In this document: in pieces, positions 52,026 to 60,050 of the stretch
Layout of the letters: every line of letters starts with the position of its first letter
Position numbering within the stretch: position 1 is the first letter of the stretch
Assembly: GCA_963811225.1 (NCBI GenBank)
Contig: CAWEQO010000011.1
Coordinates: 1-64,000 of the forward strand
Source: CAWEQO01 sp963811225
Lineage (GTDB): Bacteria; Chloroflexota; Anaerolineae; Anaerolineales; Anaerolineaceae
Length of the DNA: 64,000 bases
Reading direction: 5' to 3'
Position numbers and translations under genes: made by a program
Notes under the pieces: generated by a model
What the model was told of the DNA's origin: nothing
The model's input: only the letters and a program-made list of their open reading frames with translations
Database searches by the model: none

Positions 52026-52603
52026 TAACTCTCCAATAAGTCTTCGCCCGTCTGTTTCTCGTACCGCTTCAAATCGACCACGCCGATGAACGGCAGGTTG
52101 CGATAAAACTCATCGATGTCTAGCCCGTAACCGAACACGAACTTGTCGGGGATCACAAACCCCCGGTAGCGGATCGGCACATGCACTTCGCGCCGCTCGG
52201 CTTTATCCAACAAGGTGCACACGGTCAGGCTGCGCGGCTTGCGGGTTGAAAGTAATTCTAACACCGAACTGAGGGTGCGCCCACTGTCGATGATGTCCTC
52301 CACAATCAACACATCCCGGTCGAGGATGCTGGTGTTGAGGTCGAGGGTGATGCGCACCTCCCCACTGGTTTCACGCCGCCCGGCGCCGTAAGACGAAACC
52401 GCCATGAAATCGACCGAATGCGGTATGCTGAGGTTGCGCATCAAGTCGGTTAAGAACATCACGCCGCCGCGCAGGATGCAGATCAGCAGCAGGTCTTTTT
52501 CCTGATAGTCCTCGCTGATCTCGGCCGACAGTTCGACAATGCGCTCGTGAAGCTTTTCCTCGGGGATCAAAATTTCGCCTAAGAAATCGTGATAATCTCG
52601 CAT
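52025..52603 (-). CDS. hpt: Hypoxanthine phosphoribosyltransferase
   Basis: A 192-aa purine salvage enzyme that makes IMP or GMP from hypoxanthine or guanine and PRPP. The PRPP loop is VLIVEDIIDSGRTL, the catalytic/base-binding regions are LICILRGGVMFLTDL and KFVFGYGLDIDEFYRNLPFIG. AAGGAG precedes the ATG. It lies between tdk (20 bp upstream) and the CCA gene (1-bp overlap), giving a nucleotide and RNA-end operon. Confidence 0.94.
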   Translation of the reverse strand: MRDYHDFLGEILIPEEKLHERIVELSAEISEDYQEKDLLLICILRGGVMFLTDLMRNLSIPHSVDFMAVSSYGAGRRETSGEVRITLDLNTSILDRDVLIVEDIIDSGRTLSSVLELLSTRKPRSLTVCTLLDKAERREVHVPIRYRGFVIPDKFVFGYGLDIDEFYRNLPFIGVVDLKRYEKQTGEDLLES

Positions 52604-52623
52604 TCGCTCTCCTTTTCCTGTGG

Positions 52624-53202
52624 CTACTTCCCTTTCGGCACTTGATGGTGGTTGCGGCAGCGGGCCTCATACATCTCGGATGCGCCGACGATGACGACCG
52701 GGTCTTCGTAGCGGGCCGGGCTGCCGTTGACCAGGCGCTGGGTACGGCTGGCGGGCTCGCCGCAGACCATGCAGATCGCCTGCAGCTTATCGACCTGCTC
52801 GGCAATGGCCATCAAGGTAGGGATGCTGCCGAACGGTTCGCCGCGGAAGTCGGTATCCAACCCGGCGACGATGACACGGATGCCCTTGCCCGCCAACTGC
52901 TGCGAAATGGCGACGATCTCGCCATCGAGGAATTGGGCCTCGTCGATGCCGACCACGGTGGTGTCATCATCCAGGCAGTCTAGAATGCCGGCCGCATTTT
53001 CGACCGGTACGGCATCGAAGGCCATGCCGGCGTGCGAGGTCACCTTCTGGCCGGTATCATAGCGCCTGTCGATGGACGGCTTGAAGACCTGCACCTTCTG
53101 CTTAGCAATCTCGGCTCGCCGCAAACGCCGGATCAACTCCTCCGTTTTACCACAAAACATCGAACCACAAATAACTTCAACCGAACCTGTATGGTGCTTC
53201 AT
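52624..53202 (-). CDS. tdk: Thymidine kinase
   Basis: A 192-aa type II thymidine kinase phosphorylating thymidine to dTMP. The P-loop is GSMFCGKTEEL, the catalytic region VVGIDEAQFLDGEIV, and IRVIVAGLDTDFRGEPFG is the family lid motif. Zn ligands CMVCG and C...NHHQ are visible at the C terminus. GGAGGT precedes the ATG. It heads the tdk-hpt-CCA operon; the upstream neighbour is the ribosomal protein unit, separated by a terminator. Confidence 0.94.
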   Translation of the reverse strand: MKHHTGSVEVICGSMFCGKTEELIRRLRRAEIAKQKVQVFKPSIDRRYDTGQKVTSHAGMAFDAVPVENAAGILDCLDDDTTVVGIDEAQFLDGEIVAISQQLAGKGIRVIVAGLDTDFRGEPFGSIPTLMAIAEQVDKLQAICMVCGEPASRTQRLVNGSPARYEDPVVIVGASEMYEARCRNHHQVPKGK

Positions 53203-53340
53203 CGAAACGAAACCTCCGGGAAGATGGTTGTATGGATTTTACTATACTTGTGATAGAGAACGGAGGTTGGAGGGCAGTCCTGGTTGAGATGTCATCTGAG
53301 CCACACTTGGGAAGGATCTCCGAGAACTCTTTAAAAATCA

Positions 53341-53373
53341 AGAAACCAGGTTTCTGGCAGAAACCTGGTTTCT
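53341..53373. terminator. Intrinsic terminator of the ribosomal protein operon
   Basis: 13-bp perfect stem (53341-53353 with 53361-53373) with a 7-nt loop and AAAAATC/GATTTTT on both sides; on the minus strand it follows rpmE by 25 bp. Confidence 0.8.
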
Positions 53374-53397
53374 AAAAATCAATTTAACTGGTTGTGT

Positions 53398-53874
53398 CTA
53401 GATTGTGATGTCTTCCGCAGCGGAAGGCAGATCGTAACCGAACTGGCGGAGTTTCTTCTTCAGGTCGATCAACGACTTGCGTCCGAAACCATCGATGTCC
53501 AGCAGAGCCTGCTCACCCTTGTTGAAGAGGTCGAGCACCTGGCCGATGTTGGTCAAGCCGGCTTTGGCGAGCGCATCGGTCGGGCGGGTACCCAGGGAAA
53601 GCTCGCTGATCGGGCGATCCACAGAAGTACGTTCTTCTTCGCGCGTGCGTTGGCCCTCGACGTAATCCTTGCGGGCCTGCAGGCGGCGGTAGAAGCGGTC
53701 CACCTGACCTTCGATATCCAGCATGCGGGCCTGTTGGCCGGTGTAGAATGGGTGGCACTTGGAGCACACCTCTGTATGGATGACCTTCTTGGTCGAGCCG
53801 GTGGTCCAGGTATTGCCACAGGCGCAAACGACCTGCGCATCCGGATAATATGTCGGTTGAATATCTTTCTTCAT
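53398..53874 (-). CDS. rpmE: 50S ribosomal protein L31 fused to an RNAP alpha-CTD-like domain
   Basis: A 158-aa protein, about twice the normal L31 length. Residues 1-75 are zinc-type L31: CACG (Cys17, Cys19) and CSKC (Cys37, Cys40), TGQQARMLDIEGQVDRFYRR. After a charged linker, residues 88-152 read RPISELSLGTRPTDALAKAG, LTNIGQVLDLFNKG, then IDGFGRKSLIDLKKKLRQFG. This matches the alpha C-terminal domain of RNA polymerase (the IEELDLSVRSYNCLKRAG-type pattern) with its helix-hairpin-helix motif. No frame break is present. Last gene of rplU-rpmA-rpmE. Possible DNA or protein contact of the extension is inference. Confidence 0.92.
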   Translation of the reverse strand: MKKDIQPTYYPDAQVVCACGNTWTTGSTKKVIHTEVCSKCHPFYTGQQARMLDIEGQVDRFYRRLQARKDYVEGQRTREEERTSVDRPISELSLGTRPTDALAKAGLTNIGQVLDLFNKGEQALLDIDGFGRKSLIDLKKKLRQFGYDLPSAAEDITI

Positions 53875-53955
53875 TCGTATCCATCCTTACCCTTACATCC
53901 GTAACCCCCGGACTGGGATCACGCTGCAAGAGGTCTCTAATCGGGCTATTGGTAA

Positions 53956-54219
53956 TTATGCCGCTTGGGGCGGAAGCACGCTGACGCGCTTGCGACCGTT
54001 GGGCATTGATTCGTACAAGACCACGCCTTCTGCCGTAGCGAAGAGCGTATCATCCTTGCCGACTTTGACGTTGGTACCCGGCTTGATGCGGGTGCCGCGC
54101 TGGCGAACGAGGATGTTCCCGGATAACACATGCTCCCCGGCGTAGACTTTCACGCCCAGGCGCTGCGAATTGCTGTCGCGACCATTCCGACTGGAACCGC
54201 CACCTTTTTTATGAGCCAT
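53956..54219 (-). CDS. rpmA: 50S ribosomal protein L27
   Basis: An 87-aa ribosomal protein whose N-terminal tail reaches the peptidyl-transferase centre. AHKKGGGSSRNGRDSNSQRL is the conserved start; the extra N-terminal cleaved peptide of Firmicutes L27 is absent. LSGNILVRQRGTRIKPG follows. GGAGTAGGT precedes the ATG. It is 5 bp after rplU and 81 bp before rpmE. Confidence 0.97.
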   Translation of the reverse strand: MAHKKGGGSSRNGRDSNSQRLGVKVYAGEHVLSGNILVRQRGTRIKPGTNVKVGKDDTLFATAEGVVLYESMPNGRKRVSVLPPQAA

Positions 54220-54224
54220 GATAC

Positions 54225-54542
54225 CTACTCCGTTTCTATTTTATCAACGCGCAAGCGTGTGTACTGCTGTCGATGGCCGGTCTTCACCCGATAATGCTTT
54301 TTGGGGCGATACTTGAAGACGATCAACTTGGGGCCCTTGACGTGGTCAACCACGGTGGTGCTGACCCTGGCGCCCTGGATCAGTGGGGTGCCAACTGAGA
54401 TCTGGCCATCTTCCGATATCAGAAGCACGGCTTCAAGAGGCAGCTGGTCTCCGGCCTCTAACTGCAGGCGATCCACCTCAATGGTAGCGCCTTCGACGGC
54501 ACGGTACTGTTTGCCGCCACTTTCAATAATTGCATACTTCAT
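54225..54542 (-). CDS. rplU: 50S ribosomal protein L21
   Basis: A 105-aa protein starting MKYAIIESGGKQYRA, the conserved L21 N terminus; VFKYRPKKHYRVKTGHRQQY is the C-terminal signature. I chose the ATG at 54542 (GGAG upstream) over one seven codons earlier. It opens the rplU-rpmA-rpmE operon under a consensus promoter with a hairpin-forming leader of about 137 nt. Confidence 0.96.
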   Translation of the reverse strand: MKYAIIESGGKQYRAVEGATIEVDRLQLEAGDQLPLEAVLLISEDGQISVGTPLIQGARVSTTVVDHVKGPKLIVFKYRPKKHYRVKTGHRQQYTRLRVDKIETE

Positions 54543-54646
54543 GTTCGTTTCTCCAATCTTCACTTCGCCGCAAGACCTGCGCCCCTATGTCAGCACGCCT
54601 GATTGCGGGGAAGTTGGATTTAGATTTATGATGAGAATACATGTTG

Positions 54647-54675
54647 TTGCCCCAGCAAACTTCCTGCCGGGGCAA
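54647..54675 (-). promoter_or_regulatory. Hairpin at the start of the rplU leader
   Basis: Stem TTGCCCC/GGGGCAA (54647-54653 with 54669-54675) extended inward after one mismatch, just 3' of the predicted transcription start. It could be an L21 autoregulatory element of the ribosomal-leader type; no binding motif was matched. Confidence 0.4.
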
Positions 54676-54685
54676 GGCAAGATGT

Positions 54686-54714
54686 ATTATACAGTCTGGG
54701 GGCGAGTCTGTCAA
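54686..54714 (-). promoter_or_regulatory. Strong promoter of the rplU operon
   Basis: Full-consensus TTGACA (54709-54714) and TATAAT (54686-54691) with 17-bp spacing on the minus strand. Predicted start near 54679. Confidence 0.85.
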
Positions 54715-54761
54715 CGGTCTGTTAAAAATGGGTGCATCTTAAATTGAGGGCTGCCGGGGTT

Positions 54762-54779
54762 GTAAGCGCCTGCGCTTAC
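54762..54779 (-). terminator. Short hairpin containing the selB stop codon
   Basis: 8-bp perfect stem (54762-54769 with 54772-54779) with a 2-nt loop; the selB TAA (54776-54778) is inside the right arm. Confidence 0.45.
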
Positions 54780-56692
54780 GAGCGCTTCCTTAACCGGCGC
54801 ACATCCCCCTCGCGCACGGTCACGCCAATGGAATCGAGGTGCTCTAAGAAGCCCAGGGCGTACTTACGGCTGGTATTGAACTGGTCGCGGAACTGGGCCA
54901 CGGTCAGGCCGCTCTCACCCTGGAAATGCCGGCCAATCCAGTCCAGCAGGGCCTGGTAATCCTCCTGACGGAAGACCACATCCGGCGAGACCTGCACCAG
55001 CCGGCTCAGGTCCAGCAAGGCTGCATACAGGTCCTCACCCAACTCGGTCTGCGCCTCTTTGACCGAGGGCGGCGAGAACGGCGCGTCGGCGAAGCGCTGC
55101 ATCAGGCGCGTCACGGCTGCATCCTGCTGAGGCGAGAGACGCACGGCGAAGCCCGGTTCATAGACCAGGGCGCCCTCCTCCACCAACCGGCCCTCCTCCA
55201 CCCAGCGTCGCAGGGCAGCATTGAACGGCCGGGCCGCCAGCTTGAGGCGGGATTTCAGCTCCTCGCGCGGCATGCCCTGGCGCAGTCGGAAGTTGTGATG
55301 GTAGGCCTGCACCTCGTGAAAGGCCTTCTGGGTCAGCGGCTCCCAATGCGGGCGGGCGGCCACGTAGGCGTCACTGTGAGGGGTCAGCTGACCCGGTTCC
55401 AACTGGACCAGCTGTCCGCTGTCCAAAAGCTCTTGCAGGGCTTGTGCAGCTTGATCCGAGGCCAAACGGGCCCGGTTGGCGACCTCGCGCACCGGCGCAA
55501 GGCCGGTGGACAGCGCCGCCTGGAACAGCACGTCGGACGGCGAGCCCTGGCGCAGGGCCTCCAACCGGCGCAGCACGTCCTCACTGAAGCGCTTGTGGCG
55601 TCCGGGTGGGTGCGGCTCCACAACGATGCCGCCACCCAGGGTCTCGCCTGGTGAGGGACGGCGCAGGATGTAGCGGTCGCCGCGCACGGCCACCACTGGC
55701 TGCTCGGGCTCCAGCTGCAGCCAGCCTTCCTCACCCGGCTTGAGCTCCTCCACGCCCAACAAACGCACCCGCGCCACCACCTCGGCAGCGCCGATGAACA
55801 GCTTGACCTCGGTCGAGTGGCGCAGTGGGCCGCTGACATCGGGCAGCAAGCGGAAATGCACGTCCAGGCGGCGGGTGGGACGGTAGCGTCCGGGGTGAGC
55901 GATCACGCTGCCGCGCGCGATCCCCTCCACGTTCACTCCGCTAATATTGACCGCCGTGCGGCTGCCGGGCACGGCCACGTCTTCCTTGCGCTTGTGACTC
56001 TGCAAACCGCGCACCCGGCCGTGTAAGCCCACCGGCAGGATCTCAACCTCGTCGCCGGTCGACAATCGCCCATCGGACAGCGTGCCGGTGACGATGGTGC
56101 CGAAGCCAGAGATGGTGAAGACCCGGTCGACCGGCAGGCGCGGCCGGCCAAGGTCGGGGCGAGGCGGGTTTTCGGTCAAGACCTTGCCCAGTGTAGAACG
56201 CAGCTCGTCGAGGCCCTCGCCGGTACGAGCCGAGACGCGCACCAGAGGCGCATCCTCCAGTACCGTGCCTTCGAAGGCGGCGCGCACGTCCATTTCAACC
56301 AGGTCCAGCCACTCGGGTTCGTCGATCAAGTCGACCTTGGTCAAGGCGATCACCCCGGCGTGGATCTGCAAAATATCCAGGATGGCTAAATGCTCGCGGG
56401 TTTGGGGCATCACGCCTTCATCGGCGGCGATGACGAACAGGGCAGCGTCGATCCCGCCGATCCCGGCCAGCATGTTCTCGATAAAATCGCGATGACCAGG
56501 CACGTCGATAACGCCCACCTCCTCGGCCTCCCCGGCCTCACCCACGTCTATGGTGAACCAGGCGAAGCCCAGGTCGATGGTCATCTCGCGTTCCTGCTCT
56601 TCTTTCAGCCGGTCGGGGTGGATCCCGGTCAGGGCTGCAACCAGGGTTGATTTTCCGTGGTCGACGTGCCCGGCGGTGCCAATCACGCGCAT
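54776..56692 (-). CDS. selB: Selenocysteine-specific elongation factor SelB
   Basis: A 638-aa GTPase delivering selenocysteyl-tRNA to UGA codons that carry a SECIS element. GTP motifs: GTAGHVDHGKSTLVAAL, DVPGHRDFIENMLAG, ALTKVDL. EF-Tu-like domains 2 and 3 follow (VFTISGFGTIVTGTLSDG). The C-terminal 250 residues are winged-helix repeats that bind SECIS RNA. AAAGGA precedes the ATG. No selA, selD, tRNA-Sec or selenoprotein gene was found in the window. It lies 22 bp after the coiled-coil gene and is probably co-transcribed with it. Confidence 0.95.
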   Translation of the reverse strand: MRVIGTAGHVDHGKSTLVAALTGIHPDRLKEEQEREMTIDLGFAWFTIDVGEAGEAEEVGVIDVPGHRDFIENMLAGIGGIDAALFVIAADEGVMPQTREHLAILDILQIHAGVIALTKVDLIDEPEWLDLVEMDVRAAFEGTVLEDAPLVRVSARTGEGLDELRSTLGKVLTENPPRPDLGRPRLPVDRVFTISGFGTIVTGTLSDGRLSTGDEVEILPVGLHGRVRGLQSHKRKEDVAVPGSRTAVNISGVNVEGIARGSVIAHPGRYRPTRRLDVHFRLLPDVSGPLRHSTEVKLFIGAAEVVARVRLLGVEELKPGEEGWLQLEPEQPVVAVRGDRYILRRPSPGETLGGGIVVEPHPPGRHKRFSEDVLRRLEALRQGSPSDVLFQAALSTGLAPVREVANRARLASDQAAQALQELLDSGQLVQLEPGQLTPHSDAYVAARPHWEPLTQKAFHEVQAYHHNFRLRQGMPREELKSRLKLAARPFNAALRRWVEEGRLVEEGALVYEPGFAVRLSPQQDAAVTRLMQRFADAPFSPPSVKEAQTELGEDLYAALLDLSRLVQVSPDVVFRQEDYQALLDWIGRHFQGESGLTVAQFRDQFNTSRKYALGFLEHLDSIGVTVREGDVRRLRKRS

Positions 56693-56714
56693 GGCGTTCC
56701 TTTCTTAGCCCTCA

Positions 56715-57894
56715 CTAGCGCGCTTTTCCAAACGCCCGCTCGAACTCATCCATCAATTCGGTCATGACCGACAGCAGGCTCTGCAAGCGGTTCTGCAAGT
56801 CTTCCACGATCTGGTAGAGGGTGTCGCGCACTTCCTGCTCGACTTCCTCAACGGCTCCCATGCGTCCGTTCAGCTTTTCGAACTGGCGGCTGGTCTCACG
56901 CAGCTGCTCCTCTTGCGCAAGGGTGTAGTTGGTCCAGCGCTTTTGATCGTCTGCCTTGAAGGTGACCCATTCCTGGCGGAAGCGTTCCTCCACCAGGCGC
57001 TGCACCTCGGTAATCTCGTTCACCCGGCGTTCGAAGCGGGTGGTGATCTCCTCGAAGGCCTCTTGCGAGCGCTTAACCGCCCGGTGGGTGGCATCCAGCG
57101 ACTGCACCTGGCCTTCCAGGTTGGTCGAACTCGCGGATGATATCCTCGAACTTGCCCTGCCAATCCTTCCAGACCCGCTCGCGCTCTACCGCCAGCATGT
57201 TCTGCTTCTCGATGAAGACCACCTGCGACTGGCGGCGCTCGTTCTCGGCGGTCTGGATCTCGCTCAAGCGCAGATCCACCTTGCGGACCGCATCCACCGA
57301 CAGATCGACCTTGCCACGCTGCTCGTCAATGCGCTTGCGCAGGGAAGCCACCTCGCTCTGAATATCCACCAGGCGCTTGGCGTCCTGGCGGCGACCTTCG
57401 TCGACCAGGCGCAGCGAGCGACGGTAATCCTCATCCGAGCGACCATCCTGCTCGACCTTGGCCTCCAGTTCTTCGATCAGGCGGCCCAGGCGGTAATCCT
57501 CCTCGGTGCGCAGCTGCAGGCTCTTCTTCAGATCGGGGATCGGTTCCAATCCCTTGCGTACGTCAGAGATCGTTTTGGACAGCGACTCGACATCCGCCCG
57601 GCGGTTCTTTTCACTCTCGCGTTCGTGCTCGGCGCGCTGCTTTTCGATGGTCTCGATTTCGCGATGATAGTCCACCCGGATTTGGGCCAGAGCGGCGTCG
57701 ATCGGCTCGAAGCGAGTCAACTGCGAAGCCAGGCGGGCGATCTCGCTCTCCAGCGCTTTGATCTGGTCGCTGAACGGGGTGATCGAGCCTTCCAGACGGT
57801 TGAGGCGCTCTTCGAGCGTAGCAATCAGGTTCTTGTCTTTGCGGCGTTCTTCGTCCAACCACTCCAACCGCTTGGTGATCTGTTCCTGGTCCAT
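56715..57894 (-). CDS. Coiled-coil protein, frame interrupted at 57123
   Basis: About 392 aa, nearly all heptad-rich helix. The first frame (57894 to ~57125) begins MDQEQITKRLEWLDEERRKD and contains LIEELEAKVEQDGRSDEDYR; it would end shortly after in out-of-frame sequence. The second frame resumes with NLEGQVQSLDATHRAVKRSQ and ends ELMDEFERAFGKAR. The length is 3n+1 and one extra G in the pair 57123-57124 (plus strand) explains the break. No ATP-binding or other motif; it recalls SMC-like or DivIVA-like helical proteins without matching either. AGAGGTG precedes the ATG. Precedes selB. Confidence 0.7.
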
Positions 57895-58032
57895 GGTGCA
57901 CCTCTTCTCATATGGTTCTAAAGATAAGTTCAGCGGCTGCTGCTGGATGTGGGCCTAAAATCGTTAATTCCTCCAACAATAACCGGAAAGTCTCGAAAAC
58001 TACCAAGGTTAACAATATCACAAACTGGCCGC

Positions 58033-59427
58033 TTAATACAGGCGTTGAAACGCCTGCAGCAAGCGCACCAATTCCGGCAAAAACCGCCCGGGCAGCAGGC
58101 CGATCAACAGCACCGCCAGGATGGCTCCACCCAGGAAGAACATCTGCGGCAGGCTCTCGCGGGCCTTCCAGTCAGGATCAGGACCAGCGACCATGGCAGC
58201 CAGGGCTCGGAATCCACTGAGGAACAGCCCGGCGCTGCCAACCAGCGACCAGGCCATCAGCGGGATCGACTGCTGCGACAACTGCTCCAGCAGCACGATC
58301 CGCACCGGGAAACCGGCCAGCAGCGGCAGCCCGCCCAGGGAGAAACACCCCACCAGAATGCCGCTGGCGATCAATGGGAAGCGGTGTAATAACCCGGAGG
58401 AGTTCTCGTAATCGAGCGAGCCCTCCTGCTCCACGAGCAAGGCCAGCGACAGGGCCCACAGCGCCAACGCCACGGCCCGTGGCAGGAATGAGACTGCGAA
58501 GACCTCGTATCCGGCCTGCGTGCCAAAACTGAGCGCCAACAGGGAAAAGCCGTTTTCGATAATCACCGCATAGCCGAACAGGCGCGCCAAATTGCGCTGG
58601 AAGGCCGCCCAGATGCCGCCGGTTACCACCATCAGGATGCCGAGCAGCTGCAGCGCCTGCGGTACCAGCGGGTACAACCGCAGCCATGGGAAGGAGCTGA
58701 GGAAGTTGAGCATCAACATCAACACGATGGTTGGCAGCAAGCTGAGCAAGAACCCGGCCGCATAAGGATTGGTCTCTTCCATCAGCAGCGGCACCCAGGT
58801 ATAGAAAGGGAAGACCGCCAGCCAGAAGGCAAAACCGAGCCCTAACAGCACCACCGCCTGCTGCAGCAAGGCATTGTCGGCCGGGTTGGCCTCCACCCCT
58901 GCCGCGGCCCAACCGGCGACCAGCAGGAAGGGCATCGCCAGGGTTTGGAAGATCACGTAGCGCATCACGCCCGGACCGGGCGGTTTGCCAGGCGGCACAA
59001 GCAGTGGCACACTGAGCAGCACCGCCGTCTCGATCAGCAGGGCTGCGTACAGAAACGGCTCGACTGCCAGGGCCGCCACCATCAGGGCGATGATGATCAG
59101 GCCGAGCGGGGCGAACGAGCGGTGCAATTGCAGCGCCAGCGAGCCGAAGAACCACAGCGCCCCGAACAGATACAGCAGCATCAGGAAGGTGCGGTCCTCA
59201 GGGTTGATGATGAAGCGCCGCCCCAATATGACCAGGGTGGAGGACAGCTCGAAGGACAGCGGCCCAAACTGGATCACACCGGACACCGGGAACAACCCGG
59301 CCAGCAGCGCCAGCAAACCGCAGAAACCAGCGGACAGCAGAGTGGTCACCCGGCGGCTGTGGGCCAGCAGCGCCACCAGGGCGGCAAACACAAACGGCAG
59401 CCCGATCCAGATCAACGGGGCGCTCAT
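58033..59427 (-). CDS. Complex I/hydrogenase-4-like proton-pumping subunit (NuoN/HyfF type)
   Basis: A 464-aa membrane protein of the NADH-quinone oxidoreductase M/N and Mrp antiporter group, with about 13 hydrophobic segments. A conserved acidic residue is in AALLIETAVLLSVP. In the central helix the segment FAFWLAVFPFYTWVPLLMEE keeps the FPF...W-P signature but has Trp where active family members usually carry Lys (FKxAxFPFH). It is the last of three overlapping membrane genes; the start overlaps the middle gene by 4 bp. Proton or ion transport is inferred and may be impaired. Confidence 0.75.
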   Translation of the reverse strand: MSAPLIWIGLPFVFAALVALLAHSRRVTTLLSAGFCGLLALLAGLFPVSGVIQFGPLSFELSSTLVILGRRFIINPEDRTFLMLLYLFGALWFFGSLALQLHRSFAPLGLIIIALMVAALAVEPFLYAALLIETAVLLSVPLLVPPGKPPGPGVMRYVIFQTLAMPFLLVAGWAAAGVEANPADNALLQQAVVLLGLGFAFWLAVFPFYTWVPLLMEETNPYAAGFLLSLLPTIVLMLMLNFLSSFPWLRLYPLVPQALQLLGILMVVTGGIWAAFQRNLARLFGYAVIIENGFSLLALSFGTQAGYEVFAVSFLPRAVALALWALSLALLVEQEGSLDYENSSGLLHRFPLIASGILVGCFSLGGLPLLAGFPVRIVLLEQLSQQSIPLMAWSLVGSAGLFLSGFRALAAMVAGPDPDWKARESLPQMFFLGGAILAVLLIGLLPGRFLPELVRLLQAFQRLY

Positions 59428-60050
59428 ACCGGTTCCACCTCCGCTTCGGTTTGCTGCTCTGATTGCTCCTCCGTCTCCATTTCAGGTGAGATCATGACGT
59501 AAGCGCCGACCAGGGCCAGCCCCAGGTTGATCACGCCCAGCAGCCCGGTCACCAGCACGGAGTTTTCGATGGCGGCATACAGGATCTCGAAACCCGACAT
59601 GAGCGTCAGCAGGCCAATGATCATGCGCAGCGGGCTGCGGGTCATACTCAGGTGCAGCAGACCCATGGCGATCAGCCCCAGCCCGCCCAGCAGCACCGGC
59701 ATGGGCACCGGGATGCGGGCTTGCAGCGGTGCGGCCATCGAATATGCCACGAACAAGGCCACCGAAGCCGCCAGCAGGCGGAACAGCCGCCCGGACAGAC
59801 CGCTGAACTCGTCATCGCCGAGCTGCAAGGAAGGCTGGGTGGAGCCAAGCACGGCTCCGGCCATCCAGCCGATGACCAGCTTGACCGCCGCCAGCCCGAC
59901 CGGCCAGAGCAGGACGACCAGCCCGGTCATGGCCAGGTACTGCACGGCCAGAGCAATGATCATCCAGCGCCAATTCTCGGTCAGCAGCAGAGCGAGGGAG
60001 GCAGCCGCCAGGACGACCACGGTAATCCAGGACAGGGCAGCCAGGCTCAT
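59424..60050 (-). CDS. HyfE-like/NuoK-related membrane subunit
   Basis: A 208-aa membrane protein. The ATG at 60050 is chosen because it overlaps the stop of the preceding gene (60047-60050), giving coupled translation; the frame is open upstream as an antisense artefact. The second half (GLIAMGLLHLSMTRSPLRMI, LMSGFEILYAAIENSV, GVINLGLALVGAYVMISP) resembles NuoK and the C-terminal part of hydrogenase-4 HyfE. The C terminus is acidic (EQSEQQTEAEVEPV). Confidence 0.65.
   Translation of the reverse strand: MSLAALSWITVVVLAAASLALLLTENWRWMIIALAVQYLAMTGLVVLLWPVGLAAVKLVIGWMAGAVLGSTQPSLQLGDDEFSGLSGRLFRLLAASVALFVAYSMAAPLQARIPVPMPVLLGGLGLIAMGLLHLSMTRSPLRMIIGLLTLMSGFEILYAAIENSVLVTGLLGVINLGLALVGAYVMISPEMETEEQSEQQTEAEVEPV

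Noticed and set aside
54543..54760. tRNA-Sec or SECIS next to selB
   Set aside because: The hairpins here belong to the rplU leader and the selB end; no 90-nt tRNA-like fold was seen.
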